From assembly GCA_020849765.1 (NCBI GenBank), contig JADLAY010000035.1:39931-103930 (forward strand): 64,000 bases of DNA. Reading direction: 5' to 3'. Under the pieces are notes generated by a model, which searched no databases, was not told where the DNA came from, and saw only the letters and a list, made by a program, of their open reading frames with translations. The position numbers and the translations under genes were made by a program. Below, piece by piece: positions 16,491 to 25,636 of this stretch. Origin of the DNA: Anaerolineae bacterium (GTDB taxonomy: Bacteria > Chloroflexota > Anaerolineae > Aggregatilineales > Phototrophicaceae). Within the stretch, counting starts at the first letter, position 1. Every line of letters starts with the position of its first letter.

Positions 16491-17480
16491 ATGAACTTTC
16501 CACAGAAACTCAACGTCCTGGAATTGTCCTGGCCGACCGACTGGCTGCCCATTTTCGGTCGCGAGCGCCCGCTCATCCTTGAGATCGGTTTTGGCCGCGG
16601 GGCGTTCCTGCGGCATCTGGCGCAGACGTATCCCGAACATAACGTCATCGGCATCGAGATCTCCAATCGCTGCCTGACACACGTCGAATCGATGATTGCA
16701 CGCGAGGGTCTGACGAATGCACGCGCCATCTACGCGATGGCGGAGACGGCATTGCATCACATGTTCACCCCTGCATCGCTGGCACAGGTGTACGTCAATT
16801 TCCCCGATCCATGGTTTCGCACCAAGCACAGCCATCGCCGCTTGATGCAGCGTGACACCCTGGATGTGATCGTCAACCGGCTGCAGCCTGGCGGCTCGTT
16901 TTACCTGGCGACGGACATCCTCGAGTATGCCGAGATGAGCCACGAGCTGCTGGCAGAGACGCCCGGCCTGGATAATCAGCTCGCCACACCCTGGGCCGGG
17001 GAACTGCCAGGGCGCATCGTGACCAAGTACGAGTCGAAAGCCCGCCGCGAGGGACGTGATTGCTATTACTTCGCCTACCGGCGCAATCAGCAGACGCCGC
17101 CGCCCGCCGCCGTCATTCAGGAACTGCCTATGCCACACCTCGTCTTCCAGAGTTCGATCGCGCTGGACGATGTCGCAGCCCGCTTCGAGCCGTATCAAAC
17201 CCAGCCTGTCGAAGGGACTTACGTGCATTTCATGCGCGTCTGGCACTCAGAGCATCATCTGCTTTTCGAAACGCATGTCAAAGAACCCACCATCGAACAG
17301 CGCTTCGCCTTGACCCTGAGTGCGCGCGCCGACAGTCAGTTCACGCTGCAGTTGAGTACCCTGGGCCATCCGCGACCGACCGAGGGCATCCACATGGCGG
17401 TGAAGTTGCTCGGCGATTGGCTGCTGGCGCTCGATCCAGATGCGCGCGTGGTCATACGCAAGCTGCAGGAGGATGCGTAG
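16491..17480 (+). CDS. trmB: tRNA (guanine-N7-)-methyltransferase with C-terminal extension
   Basis: 329 aa. Residues 1-200 are a typical TrmB Rossmann methyltransferase: EIGFGRGAFL for SAM binding (31-40), GIEISNR, and the diagnostic VNFPDPWFRTKHSHRR (102-117) for tRNA G46 methylation. Usual TrmB is about 210-240 aa; the last ~115 residues (from about 214, MPHLVFQSSIALDDVAARF) form an extra domain not needed by the fold. They look like an alpha/beta module of unknown role and might aid tRNA binding. Short gap to the phosphoesterase gene upstream. Confidence 0.92.
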   Translation: MNFPQKLNVLELSWPTDWLPIFGRERPLILEIGFGRGAFLRHLAQTYPEHNVIGIEISNRCLTHVESMIAREGLTNARAIYAMAETALHHMFTPASLAQVYVNFPDPWFRTKHSHRRLMQRDTLDVIVNRLQPGGSFYLATDILEYAEMSHELLAETPGLDNQLATPWAGELPGRIVTKYESKARREGRDCYYFAYRRNQQTPPPAAVIQELPMPHLVFQSSIALDDVAARFEPYQTQPVEGTYVHFMRVWHSEHHLLFETHVKEPTIEQRFALTLSARADSQFTLQLSTLGHPRPTEGIHMAVKLLGDWLLALDPDARVVIRKLQEDA

Positions 17481-17564
17481 CAAGGCGGTCGGACTGCCAA
17501 ACATCTGCCGGATCAGGTACACTACAGCCATAACGATTGGCGTTTTGTGACCAGGATTGATCCT

Positions 17565-19100
17565 ATGCAATTTGCACGCTCCAACGGTGTGTTGCTTCAT
17601 CCCACCTCGTTGCCTGGCCGCTTTGGCGTGGGCGACCTTGGCGATTGGTCTTTTCGCTTTGTCGACTTCCTGGCGGAAACAGCGCAGTCTCTATGGCAGA
17701 TGCTGCCGCTGGGGCCGACCGGGTACGCGGACTCCCCTTATCAATCGCTGTCGACATTTGCGGGCAATCCTCTGCTGATCAGCCTGGAGCGGCTGGCCGA
17801 AGTTGGCTGGCTGACGACGGCAGATCTGGCGGACGTGCCGGAATTCCCACGCCATCGTGTCGATTATGGCTGGGTCATTCCGTATCGCATGAAGATGCTC
17901 AACCGGGCTTATGTGCGCTTTTCGACCTCAGCACAGGCTGAGCAGCACGATGCGTTCCAAGTTTGGTGCGCCGATAATGCTTACTGGCTGGATGATTTCG
18001 CCTTGTTTGTCGCCCTCAAAGAAGCTTATTCGCTGCGGCCATGGGTCGAATGGGAAAAAGGTGAGGCGCTGCGCGAACCGGTCGCCATGGCGGCAGCCAG
18101 GGCCAAGCATGCCGACAAGGTCACTGAGCAGAAGTTCCGGCAGTGGGTTTTCCATATGCAATGGTTCGCACTGAAAGCCTATGCCAATGAGAAGGGTATC
18201 CGGCTGATCGGCGATATTCCGATCTTCGTCGCACACGACAGCAGCGACGTCTGGGCCGCCCGCGACCTGTTCTATCTGGACGAGATGGGCAACCCGACGG
18301 TCATTGCCGGGGTGCCGCCGGATTATTTCAGCGAGACGGGCCAGCGTTGGGGCAATCCGCTCTACCGTTGGGATCGCATGGCGCAGAACGGCTTCCAATG
18401 GTGGACGAACCGGCTAAAGGCCGTCCTGAACGTGTTCGATATCGTCCGCATCGATCATTTCCGCGGTTTCGAAGCTTACTGGGAGATCCCTGCCAGCGAG
18501 GCGACCGCTGTTAACGGCCGCTGGGTGCCGGCTCCAGGGCAGAAGCTGTTCGAGACGGTGCTGGATCGGCTCGGTGATCTGCCGATCATCGCCGAAGACC
18601 TGGGAGTGATCACACGAGGTGTGGAAGCGCTGCGCGATGGTTTCGGCCTGCCAGGGATGAAAGTGCTGCAATTCGCCTGGGGTGATCAGAGCGGTACGAA
18701 CGTGTTCCTCCCTCATAATTACACGCCCAACTGCATCGTCTATACCGGCACGCATGATAACAATACGACGGTGGGTTGGTGGAACGGCAGTGAGGCCACG
18801 CTGGCGATCAAAGAGCATCTGGGGCGCTACGTCAATCATTACGTGACCGAGATCAACTGGGAAATGATTCGCCTCGCCATGGGATCGGTCGCACGCATGT
18901 GCGTGTTCCCGCTGCAGGATCTGCTCGGTCTGGGCGCAGAGGCGCGTATGAATACGCCCGGCGTCGAAAGCGGCAACTGGACGTGGCGCATGACGGAAGA
19001 TCAGTTCAACTGGCTGCCGCGCGAGCGTCTGCGCGATCTCACGCATTTCTATGCGCGCAATCCTGGGGCGATCGTCGCGCCACCGGATCACAGCCGTTAG
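17565..19100 (+). CDS. malQ: 4-alpha-glucanotransferase (amylomaltase, GH77)
   Basis: 511 aa, the short amylomaltase form without extra N-terminal starch-binding domains. Motifs: GVLLHPTSLPGRFGVGDLG at the start, WQMLPLGPTGYADSPYQS, the nucleophile region VRIDHFRGFEAYW, acid/base AEDLG and the transition-state Asp in TGTHDNNTT. It disproportionates maltooligosaccharides in glycogen/maltose metabolism. ATG at 17565 has AGGA 8 bp upstream and is preferred to the GTG at 17547. No other glycogen gene is adjacent. Convergent with the Gfo/Idh/MocA gene. Confidence 0.96.
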   Translation: MQFARSNGVLLHPTSLPGRFGVGDLGDWSFRFVDFLAETAQSLWQMLPLGPTGYADSPYQSLSTFAGNPLLISLERLAEVGWLTTADLADVPEFPRHRVDYGWVIPYRMKMLNRAYVRFSTSAQAEQHDAFQVWCADNAYWLDDFALFVALKEAYSLRPWVEWEKGEALREPVAMAAARAKHADKVTEQKFRQWVFHMQWFALKAYANEKGIRLIGDIPIFVAHDSSDVWAARDLFYLDEMGNPTVIAGVPPDYFSETGQRWGNPLYRWDRMAQNGFQWWTNRLKAVLNVFDIVRIDHFRGFEAYWEIPASEATAVNGRWVPAPGQKLFETVLDRLGDLPIIAEDLGVITRGVEALRDGFGLPGMKVLQFAWGDQSGTNVFLPHNYTPNCIVYTGTHDNNTTVGWWNGSEATLAIKEHLGRYVNHYVTEINWEMIRLAMGSVARMCVFPLQDLLGLGAEARMNTPGVESGNWTWRMTEDQFNWLPRERLRDLTHFYARNPGAIVAPPDHSR

Positions 19101-19141
19101 CCAGCGCAGATTGCCACGCTGGTGATCTGAAGCGGTGAACT

Positions 19142-20341
19142 CTATAGGTCGTAGGCAACGTCCACGGCGCGACCGCTCCTGGACGATTTCAGGATCGCGT
19201 CACAGATGACGGCGTTCTTGTAGCCATCGACAAAATCGGCACCCCAGGGTATGACATCCCATTTGCCGACGATGGCACCAAAAAAGTGGTGGAACTCGTG
19301 GACGAACGTGTGCACCCAGCCGATGACGTGTCCACGGGGCCACCAGTTCTCCCAATAGGGATGGTAGGCCTCTGTCACCAACACGTTGTGAAAACCACGC
19401 GTTTCTTTGGGTTCTTCGTCGGCCCAGTAAACGTCTAAAGCATTCAGTTTTTCCAGATCAAAACGAAGCGTACCCTTCTCGGCATTGATTTCAATGCAGT
19501 TGTAATTCTTGCGCCCGTGACACATACGGGATGCTTCAAGTGTGCCGAGTGCGCCATTCTCGAATTCGACCCACGCAACAAACGCATCGTCCACATCGAC
19601 CGAGCCACTGACGCTGCCATCCAGGCGTGGACGCTGCTCAATGAACGTTCGGGTCATGCCGGAAACACGCTTCGGTTCGCCTACCAGGAAGCGCCCCAGG
19701 TCAATGATGTGAGCGCCGAGGTCGCCGAGCGCGCCGCTGCCCGCAGTTTTCTTATCCTGGCGCCACGTCTTGGGAGCCGTTGGGTCGGCAAGCCGTTCTT
19801 GCAGGTAGACGGCGCGGAAGTGGTAGATGCGCCCCAACGCGCCGCTGTCGATCAGCTTCTTGGCCTGGACGATCGCCGGGACAAAGCGGTAGTTGAAGGC
19901 GACCATGTGCTTGACGCCTGCTTTCTGAACCGCCTCGAGCATCCGGCGCGCTTCTGCTGCCGAGCGGGCCAGCGGCTTCTCACAGATCACGTGCTTGCCG
20001 TGCTCAGCCGCATAGATGCACGGTGTCGCGTGGACGTCATTGGAAGCGCCGTTATCGAACACGTGCACGTTGCGATTGCGGATCATGCGCCGCCAATCTG
20101 TGTAGGCACGCTCGTAGCCATAGCGGCGGGCGGCTTCCTGAACGGCTTCCTCGTTGCGCCCGGCAATGCCTACCAGCCGGGGCATGGCCACCGGGGGATA
20201 CATCATGTAGGGCAGTATCTTGAAGGCGTTGCTGTGGGCTTTGCCCATAAAGGCATGCCCTAGAATGCCAATCCCTAATTCGGGAATCTCTCCTTCCTTC
20301 AGCTCGCTCACCGTCTTTGTGATATCTGCTTGTTCAGCCAT
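19142..20341 (-). CDS. Gfo/Idh/MocA family NAD(P)-dependent oxidoreductase
   Basis: 399 aa. Rossmann motif GILGHAFMG near residues 24-32; the catalytic EKPLA (about 121-125) and the following GVKHMVAFNYRF are the family hallmarks, with the C-terminal beta-sheet domain after it (GDLGAHIIDLGRF). Such enzymes oxidise or reduce sugars, inositols or their derivatives. Its C-terminal W-rich part (YHPYWENWWPRGH) is typical of members acting on sugar-like substrates in carbohydrate gene neighbourhoods. Monocistronic as far as can be seen. Confidence 0.9.
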   Translation of the reverse strand: MAEQADITKTVSELKEGEIPELGIGILGHAFMGKAHSNAFKILPYMMYPPVAMPRLVGIAGRNEEAVQEAARRYGYERAYTDWRRMIRNRNVHVFDNGASNDVHATPCIYAAEHGKHVICEKPLARSAAEARRMLEAVQKAGVKHMVAFNYRFVPAIVQAKKLIDSGALGRIYHFRAVYLQERLADPTAPKTWRQDKKTAGSGALGDLGAHIIDLGRFLVGEPKRVSGMTRTFIEQRPRLDGSVSGSVDVDDAFVAWVEFENGALGTLEASRMCHGRKNYNCIEINAEKGTLRFDLEKLNALDVYWADEEPKETRGFHNVLVTEAYHPYWENWWPRGHVIGWVHTFVHEFHHFFGAIVGKWDVIPWGADFVDGYKNAVICDAILKSSRSGRAVDVAYDL

Positions 20342-20646
20342 AAAACCTCCTTCACGCCGTAACAGGATAGAGACAATTCTTGTCTGCTCTCCGCGGTCAC
20401 TATGCGGTCTTATAAGGCAGTAAATGGATGACTACTCAGTCTCAAATATCATTGTGAGAGATTAGCGTAACGATTCATATTTTGATAGTTCATCGGGGGA
20501 TTGATCGGACGTAATGGTGGGTCGCCACATGGAAGAAGGTGGAATAGCGACCGTGTATGGCGCAATGCGCTCTCAAGGGTTTGGCGAACGGTCATCCATT
20601 ACGATCAAAACGGTCACCGATAGACGAGACCTGTCAGGATCGTACG
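20342..20646. other. Intergenic region, no supported gene
   Basis: About 305 bp between divergent genes. It must hold both promoters; AT-rich stretches occur at 20440-20500 (ATTTTGATAGTT), but I see no convincing -35/-10 pair, repeat or RNA structure. Reading frames here lack ribosome sites. Confidence 0.5.
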
Positions 20647-20853
20647 ATGCAGAATCCGCCTGCCATCCATGCTATAGACGCCGTAGAGGTGCCACGCCAA
20701 CCAACGCTGGCGAAGCTGTTAGCTGCCATATTGCATTATCTGTCGCTGTTGGCAGTGCGCTGGCCGCGCGCGACATTGATCGTCTCGCTGGCGTTGTGGC
20801 TCGTCTACGGCTGGCTGATAGGCAACCATTTGCTCAGCGTGCTCGCGCGTTGA
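20647..20853 (+). CDS. Small membrane protein, 68 aa
   Basis: ATG at 20647 has AGGA about 8 bp upstream. The product (MQNPPAIHAIDAVEVPRQP...) has a hydrophilic N-terminus and a hydrophobic stretch between about residues 20 and 65 that can form one or two membrane helices (LLAAILHYLSLLAV and ATLIVSLALWLVYGWLI). No family recognised. Start and even coding status are moderately uncertain. Confidence 0.5.
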   Translation: MQNPPAIHAIDAVEVPRQPTLAKLLAAILHYLSLLAVRWPRATLIVSLALWLVYGWLIGNHLLSVLAR

Positions 20854-20990
20854 CGCTCATGTATCAGCGTGTTAACATCCACTAACGTTTCATTATCCAT
20901 TCACCGTGCTTGAATCGCATTATCCCTACGCGGTGATACGTCAACTAACTCACGTCATTCATTTATGTGGAGTTAGGGGGAACTGTCCTT

Positions 20991-22055
20991 ATGTCTGTTG
21001 AATTCACCTTCCGTATGATCGGCATGGTGATATGTGCGCTCTTGGGAGCACGCTTCGGCCTGGATGCTGCCGTTTCGGTGGGGCTGCCGCCCGACGTGTC
21101 TTCTTTGTTATTCGCGCTCATCGGCGTGCTGTTCGGCCTGATCATGACGCCCTATTTCACCGTGCGCCCTGTGCGCGCCATCAGCAAAACGATCAATGGG
21201 ATGCCGGTCGAGGTCGTCTTTATGGCGATCGTCGGCACGTTGATCGGCTTGCTGTTGGGGCTGCTGTTTGCCTACCCGCTCTCGGCGTTGGAACAACCTC
21301 TGGGCGGAATATTGCCTCCCGTGGCCTCGGTCGTGTTCGCCTATCTCGGCCTGACATTATTCACCGTGCGCTCGCGCGAGTTCTGGGCCTTCTTGACGGA
21401 CTGGCTCGGCATTGGGCGGCGGCGCGCCTTTGCGGGCATGGGCATGGAGCGCCAGCTTCTGCTCGATACGAGCGTGTTGATCGACGGGCGCATCGTCGAT
21501 ATCGCCAAGACGGGCTTTGTCGGGGGCACGTTGGTCGTGCCACGCTTCGTCGTCCAGGAGTTGCAGCGCGTCGCCGATTCGTCGGATACGCAGCGACGCA
21601 ATCGTGGCCGCCGCGGGGTCGATAAGCTCAAGGAACTCCAGCGTGAGACGTTGGTGTCGTTCAAGATCATCGACGACGATATCGAAGGCGTGGATGAAGT
21701 CGACGACAAGCTGATCGCGCTGGCGCTCAAGCTCAACGCGCCAATTGTCACGATCGACTTTCCACTCAACCGCGTGGCTGAGGCGCAGGGCGCGCAGGTC
21801 TTGAACATCAACCTGCTCGCCAATGCGGTGCGCTCGGTTTACATCCCCGGCGAGACGTTTGCGCTGCGCATCATTCAAGAGGGCAAGGAGTCCGGCCAGG
21901 GTGTGGGCTACCTCGAAGATGGCACCATGGTCATTGTCGAGAATGGCCGCCAATACATGGATCGCACCCTGTACGTGACGGTGACCAAGCTGATCAATAA
22001 GGAGACGGGGCGCATCATCTTCGCCTCGCCGGAGATGACGGCGCCGCGCAGCTAG
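20991..22055 (+). CDS. YacL-type membrane PIN/TRAM-domain protein
   Basis: 354 aa. Four membrane helices (about 8-28, 36-56, 75-97, 108-125) precede a cytosolic PIN nuclease-like domain starting LLLDTSVLIDGRI (Asp159) with acidic residues at 235-239 (DEVDD) and TIDFPLNRVA (Asp256), and a terminal TRAM domain (about 285-345: GQGVGYLEDGTMVIVENG). This matches B. subtilis YacL and homologues, putative membrane-anchored ribonucleases. ATG at 20991 is preceded by AGGGGG. The last 4 bp overlap the convergent gene. Confidence 0.9.
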   Translation: MSVEFTFRMIGMVICALLGARFGLDAAVSVGLPPDVSSLLFALIGVLFGLIMTPYFTVRPVRAISKTINGMPVEVVFMAIVGTLIGLLLGLLFAYPLSALEQPLGGILPPVASVVFAYLGLTLFTVRSREFWAFLTDWLGIGRRRAFAGMGMERQLLLDTSVLIDGRIVDIAKTGFVGGTLVVPRFVVQELQRVADSSDTQRRNRGRRGVDKLKELQRETLVSFKIIDDDIEGVDEVDDKLIALALKLNAPIVTIDFPLNRVAEAQGAQVLNINLLANAVRSVYIPGETFALRIIQEGKESGQGVGYLEDGTMVIVENGRQYMDRTLYVTVTKLINKETGRIIFASPEMTAPRS

Positions 22056-23686
22056 GGGACGCCGTAGATGCGATAGCCATCTGCATCGTAGAGCAGTTCC
22101 AGATCAGTTGCCCACTGTGGCTGCTCAGGGTTGGGACTGTCGAGTGTTTGCTCCGTCGGCCCGTAGAAGATATAGCGAATGTTGACGGACGCGTAGAGTG
22201 CCGACCGTTCATCTTCATCCAGTTGATCGCTGAAGAAGCGCTGCACCAGCGCTTCTTTTTCGTCCGCGCGCAGTGTCTCCGGCCCATGGCCGACATAGGG
22301 TCGTAGATTGGTATAGGCCGGGAGCTGATTGCCCGTCAGCTTCGCCGAGAGCGCGACCGCATCCGCTGGCGCATGTTGATTGAGCCAATCATAGGCGGCC
22401 AACTCGTCCGTTGGGATGTGCGTTGGAGGGCTACCGCCTGAAGCGCCCAGGCTTAGCGTGAGCAGCAGGACGAGGCTGCTCAGGCTGGCGAGCATCAGTA
22501 CTGCGTTTCGTATTCGTGCACGTCGACGTGGGCGCAGACGTCGCAGCAGCCGCGCCAACCCATGGGCTGCGAGAATCGCCAGCGGTACAATTACGGCCTC
22601 GGCGGTGCGGCGCTGGACGTTGATCGGCAGGTAGACCAGGATTGGCACAATCGCCACCCAGGCGAGCAAGAGGGCATAGCGAGGCTGCCTGATTCCTCGC
22701 CGCCATGCCCAACGCACGGCCAGGAAGCCCAAAACGATGAAGATGCTGTACGCGACCAGATATTGCAGCGGATGCGGCGATGGCAGCAGGTTCTGTGCTG
22801 ACCAGGCGGCGAAGATCTCGTTGCGCGAGAAGGCCACGGTGTAGTAGGCGAACAGGGGCAATGTCAAGCTTGCAACCAGGCCGCCGCGTAGGGCGAGCGT
22901 CCACGGAAACGCGCGCCGCCGCAGCCAGAGGGTCAGTCCCCAGGCGCCCAGGATGCAGTAGATGACGGCCAGGTAAAACGGCACGGCCAGCCCGACCAGC
23001 CACCAGCAGATGCTCGCGCCGAGAGTATACACGATCCAACGTGGCTGGTTCGGCTCGATGGCGCGGAACAGCAGCAGCAATCCACCCAGAAGCGCCGCGC
23101 GCGCCAGCGCCAGATGTGGCAGTGAGAGCAGAAGCACAAACGAGAAGCCTTCGGGAATGAAGAACTCCGGCGGCAGGCTGCCAAGCCAGTTGTTGTTGAC
23201 GAAGGTCAGCAGCCAGCCGAAGCCGCCGCCGAGCGTTGCCAGGATCAAGGCGGTCATACGCTGCCTAGGCGAGTTCAGGAATTCGGCGATGAACTGGTAG
23301 AGCACGCCGATCAGGAGCAGATCGAAAGCGATGCGCATGAGGTGATACGTCGCGACGAGCGCGGGAAACAATGCCGGGCTATCAGACGAGATGAAGCGTC
23401 CAACGACCTGTCCTGGCAGGATGTAGGGCAGGAAGACCAGGGCGACCGCGTCGCTCGGCTCCGGCGTGTAGAACAGATAGAAATCCCAGATGCCACGTGC
23501 GCCGAGCCGCATCTTGCCGATGTACGAATAGAAATCTTCGGTGCCGAGGACTGCGCCGCTGAAGACGTGCCGGTCAGTTTGCGCGAGCCAACCCGCGAGA
23601 TAGGGCAGCATCGTCAAGCCGATCAGCATCAGCGCGAACATCAGAACGCGCCGCCATTCCTGCGGGGTGATCGGGATGGGTTTCAT
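22052..23686 (-). CDS. Polytopic membrane protein, possibly GT-C-type glycosyltransferase
   Basis: 544 aa with about 11-12 predicted membrane segments and a C-terminal soluble domain (from about residue 425, ELAAYDWLNQHAPADAVALSAKLTGNQLPAYTNLRPYVGHG). The arrangement (a long first loop with acidic residues GTEDFYSYIGKMRLGARG, then many helices and a C-terminal extracytoplasmic domain starting with AYDWLNQ) is that of dolichyl/undecaprenyl-phosphate sugar-using GT-C enzymes. I cannot assign donor or acceptor, and no close family is recognised with certainty. Confidence 0.7.
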   Translation of the reverse strand: MKPIPITPQEWRRVLMFALMLIGLTMLPYLAGWLAQTDRHVFSGAVLGTEDFYSYIGKMRLGARGIWDFYLFYTPEPSDAVALVFLPYILPGQVVGRFISSDSPALFPALVATYHLMRIAFDLLLIGVLYQFIAEFLNSPRQRMTALILATLGGGFGWLLTFVNNNWLGSLPPEFFIPEGFSFVLLLSLPHLALARAALLGGLLLLFRAIEPNQPRWIVYTLGASICWWLVGLAVPFYLAVIYCILGAWGLTLWLRRRAFPWTLALRGGLVASLTLPLFAYYTVAFSRNEIFAAWSAQNLLPSPHPLQYLVAYSIFIVLGFLAVRWAWRRGIRQPRYALLLAWVAIVPILVYLPINVQRRTAEAVIVPLAILAAHGLARLLRRLRPRRRARIRNAVLMLASLSSLVLLLTLSLGASGGSPPTHIPTDELAAYDWLNQHAPADAVALSAKLTGNQLPAYTNLRPYVGHGPETLRADEKEALVQRFFSDQLDEDERSALYASVNIRYIFYGPTEQTLDSPNPEQPQWATDLELLYDADGYRIYGVP

Positions 23687-23771
23687 AGGTACGACGTGAA
23701 AGCGAACATCACCTGTAATGTTCTCATGCTACATCGTCAGCCGCAGCGCTGGCGTAAAGATGCCCCAGCGC

Positions 23772-24521
23772 TTATATCAGGTATTCGCCGCCGTCGATGC
23801 GGATGGTGACACCGGAGAGCCAGTCTTCGCTGCACAGGTAGGCCACGGCTCTGGCCACATCTTCGCCTGCGCCCAGACGCTGCAAGGGCACTGTCTCCGC
23901 GCCGGCTTCCCAGTCATCCTGTGCATAATCCGGCGGTTTGAGCACTTTACCGGGGATGATGGCGTTGACGCGGATATTCTCCGGGCCGAAGGTCACCGCG
24001 CTAACCTGGCTCAACATGTGCAGCGCCGCCTTGCTGATGCCGTGATGGGCATAGGCGGGCCACGGCTCGATGGCACCTTTATCGCAGATATTGACGATGC
24101 AGCCGCCGGGCGGTGTGTTTTCGCGCATCATGCGCACGGCTGCCTGGGTGCACAGCATCGGCGCCGTCAGATTGATGCGCAAGGTTTCGTCCCACTCTTC
24201 GAGCGTGACTTCCATCAGCGTCCGTTTCTGAAAGCTCGCCGCGCTGTTGACGAGAATGTTCAGGCGGCCAAAGTGTTCGCGCACTTCGTCAAAAACGTGA
24301 TCGATCGCGTCCGGCTGGGTGAGATCCGCCTGGACGGCGAAGGCGTCAACGCCGAACGATTTGATCTCCCGCAGCGTTTCTTTGACGTCGTCTTCGGAGC
24401 GGCTGTGGTAATGCACCAGCAAATGCACGCCGCGTCTGGCGAGTTCCAGCGCGATGGCTTTGCCAATCCGATGCGCAGACCCGGTGACGAGGGCGACTTG
24501 TTCCTGAAGGTCGATCTGCAT
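23772..24521 (-). CDS. Pteridine reductase-like short-chain dehydrogenase with altered active site
   Basis: 249 aa SDR. The N-terminus (VTGSAHRIGKAIALELARRG then LLVHYHSRSED) resembles PTR1/FolM pteridine reductases, as does Asp147 in VNICDKGA at the usual Ser position. The catalytic YxxxK is replaced: Lys164 is present (GISKAAL), but the residue four before it is His160, and the only nearby tyrosine is Tyr157, giving Y-x6-K spacing as in FabI-type enoyl reductases. Start at 24521 (MQIDLQEQVALVTG). A reductase for pteridines or enoyl/keto substrates is possible; activity cannot be assumed. Confidence 0.85.
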   Translation of the reverse strand: MQIDLQEQVALVTGSAHRIGKAIALELARRGVHLLVHYHSRSEDDVKETLREIKSFGVDAFAVQADLTQPDAIDHVFDEVREHFGRLNILVNSAASFQKRTLMEVTLEEWDETLRINLTAPMLCTQAAVRMMRENTPPGGCIVNICDKGAIEPWPAYAHHGISKAALHMLSQVSAVTFGPENIRVNAIIPGKVLKPPDYAQDDWEAGAETVPLQRLGAGEDVARAVAYLCSEDWLSGVTIRIDGGEYLI

Positions 24522-24650
24522 GGCGATGATTCCCAGATTGAGGACCTTCTGCATGATACCGTGCATCCCCATATCCCCCAACAATTAGAGGACACGTACG
24601 CACCGCTTCATATTTATGATCGGAATAGGCGGAGTTGCAAGGAATCTCGT

Positions 24651-25118
24651 ATGAGCGTGCCAGTGCATGACGTTCGCGCTCCGGCTCAATTGCCTTCGGC
24701 TCACGATCGCATTGTGATCGCGGCGCAGTACCCGAATATCACCCCAGAATTGCTATTCGACTATTTCGTCCGGCCCAATCTCATCTGCCGCTGGTGGGCC
24801 CCCTCGGCTGAGGCGTATGCGCGCCTGGGCGGTACATTCCATTTTGCCTGGCCCGAGCTGGATTTGCACCTGCGCGGGCGCTATACATTCGTCGAACGTG
24901 GGAAGCGCCTGGCCTTCACCTGGAAGTGGGATCACGAAACTCGCGCCCCGCGCAGTGTGGTCATCAACTTCGAGCCGTGTGCCGATGGCGCGCTTGTCCG
25001 GGTTGTCCACAAGCCATATACGCCGCAAGAGGGGCAGGAACGCAAGCAACATGCGGAGGCCTGGCTTTACTACCTCGCGGCGCTGCAAAAGCTCACCCGT
25101 CCAGCCCCGGCGGCCTGA
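24651..25118 (+). CDS. SRPBCC/AHSA1-family protein
   Basis: 155 aa. The pattern RIVIAAQYPNITPELLFDYFVRPNLICRWWAPSAEAY...GGTFHFAWPELDLHLRGRYTFVERGKRLAFTWKW...VVINFEPCADGALVRVVHKPY...W.YYLAAL is the helix-grip START-like fold of AHSA1 proteins (activator of Hsp90 ATPase homologues), which in bacteria bind small hydrophobic ligands or act as toxin/stress-associated factors without assigned reaction. ATG at 24651 with AAGGA 8 bp upstream. The frame remains open far upstream (to 23718), but that part is antisense to the SDR gene. Confidence 0.86.
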   Translation: MSVPVHDVRAPAQLPSAHDRIVIAAQYPNITPELLFDYFVRPNLICRWWAPSAEAYARLGGTFHFAWPELDLHLRGRYTFVERGKRLAFTWKWDHETRAPRSVVINFEPCADGALVRVVHKPYTPQEGQERKQHAEAWLYYLAALQKLTRPAPAA

Positions 25119-25186
25119 ACCGATTGTCCGAAAACGGATATACAATGTTCAGGTAAAACGTTCGCATGGGATGACGGGATTTGGCT

Positions 25187-25636
25187 ATGCAGGACAACAG
25201 TGCGTTGCTCATCGCCGTGGCCGGGTTTGCGGTGGTATGCGCGGGGACACTCTTCCTGATGCTGCTGCTGGTTTTGCGCGTGACCGGACGCAGTCTGTGG
25301 TCGTTCATGGGACTGCTGCTGCGCAATTCACAGCAAGAAGACTCAGAGAACGAGCCTGCTTACATCCCGCGCCCGCACCAGGATCTGCGCCAGATGGCCC
25401 AGGCGGCTGATTTCGACGATGCCCTGGCACGAGAAATGGCCAAACAGAGCAGCAGTGATGACCCGAATGTCCACCACGCGTCGACCGATCTGGGCAATCT
25501 GCCCCCGGCGAGCATGGAACGGCTCAAGCGCGTCAATCAGATGCGTAAAGACGATCCGCGGCCACGCCAGCAGAATGAGGGCGACGAGTACATGTTGGGC
25601 GGCCTGTTCGACGACGACGGCTCACCCGATTTCTGA
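25187..25636 (+). CDS. Hypothetical membrane-anchored protein, 149 aa
   Basis: One N-terminal membrane helix (about 6-31, ALLIAVAGFAVVCAGTLFLML) and a long hydrophilic, Gln/Asp-rich cytoplasmic tail predicted to be largely disordered with short helices (RQMAQAADFDDALAREMA, LPPASMERLKRVNQM). ATG at 25187 is used; a TTG two codons upstream is possible. 3' end overlaps the convergent gene by 15 bp. No family recognised. Confidence 0.65.
   Translation: MQDNSALLIAVAGFAVVCAGTLFLMLLLVLRVTGRSLWSFMGLLLRNSQQEDSENEPAYIPRPHQDLRQMAQAADFDDALAREMAKQSSSDDPNVHHASTDLGNLPPASMERLKRVNQMRKDDPRPRQQNEGDEYMLGGLFDDDGSPDF

Noticed and set aside
16356..17246. Minus-strand frame opposite trmB
   Set aside because: No domain, antisense to a canonical TrmB; a GC-driven shadow.
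23718..24650. Upstream extension of the AHSA1 gene frame
   Set aside because: This stretch is antisense to the SDR gene; the ATG at 24651 has a good ribosome site and the domain begins there.
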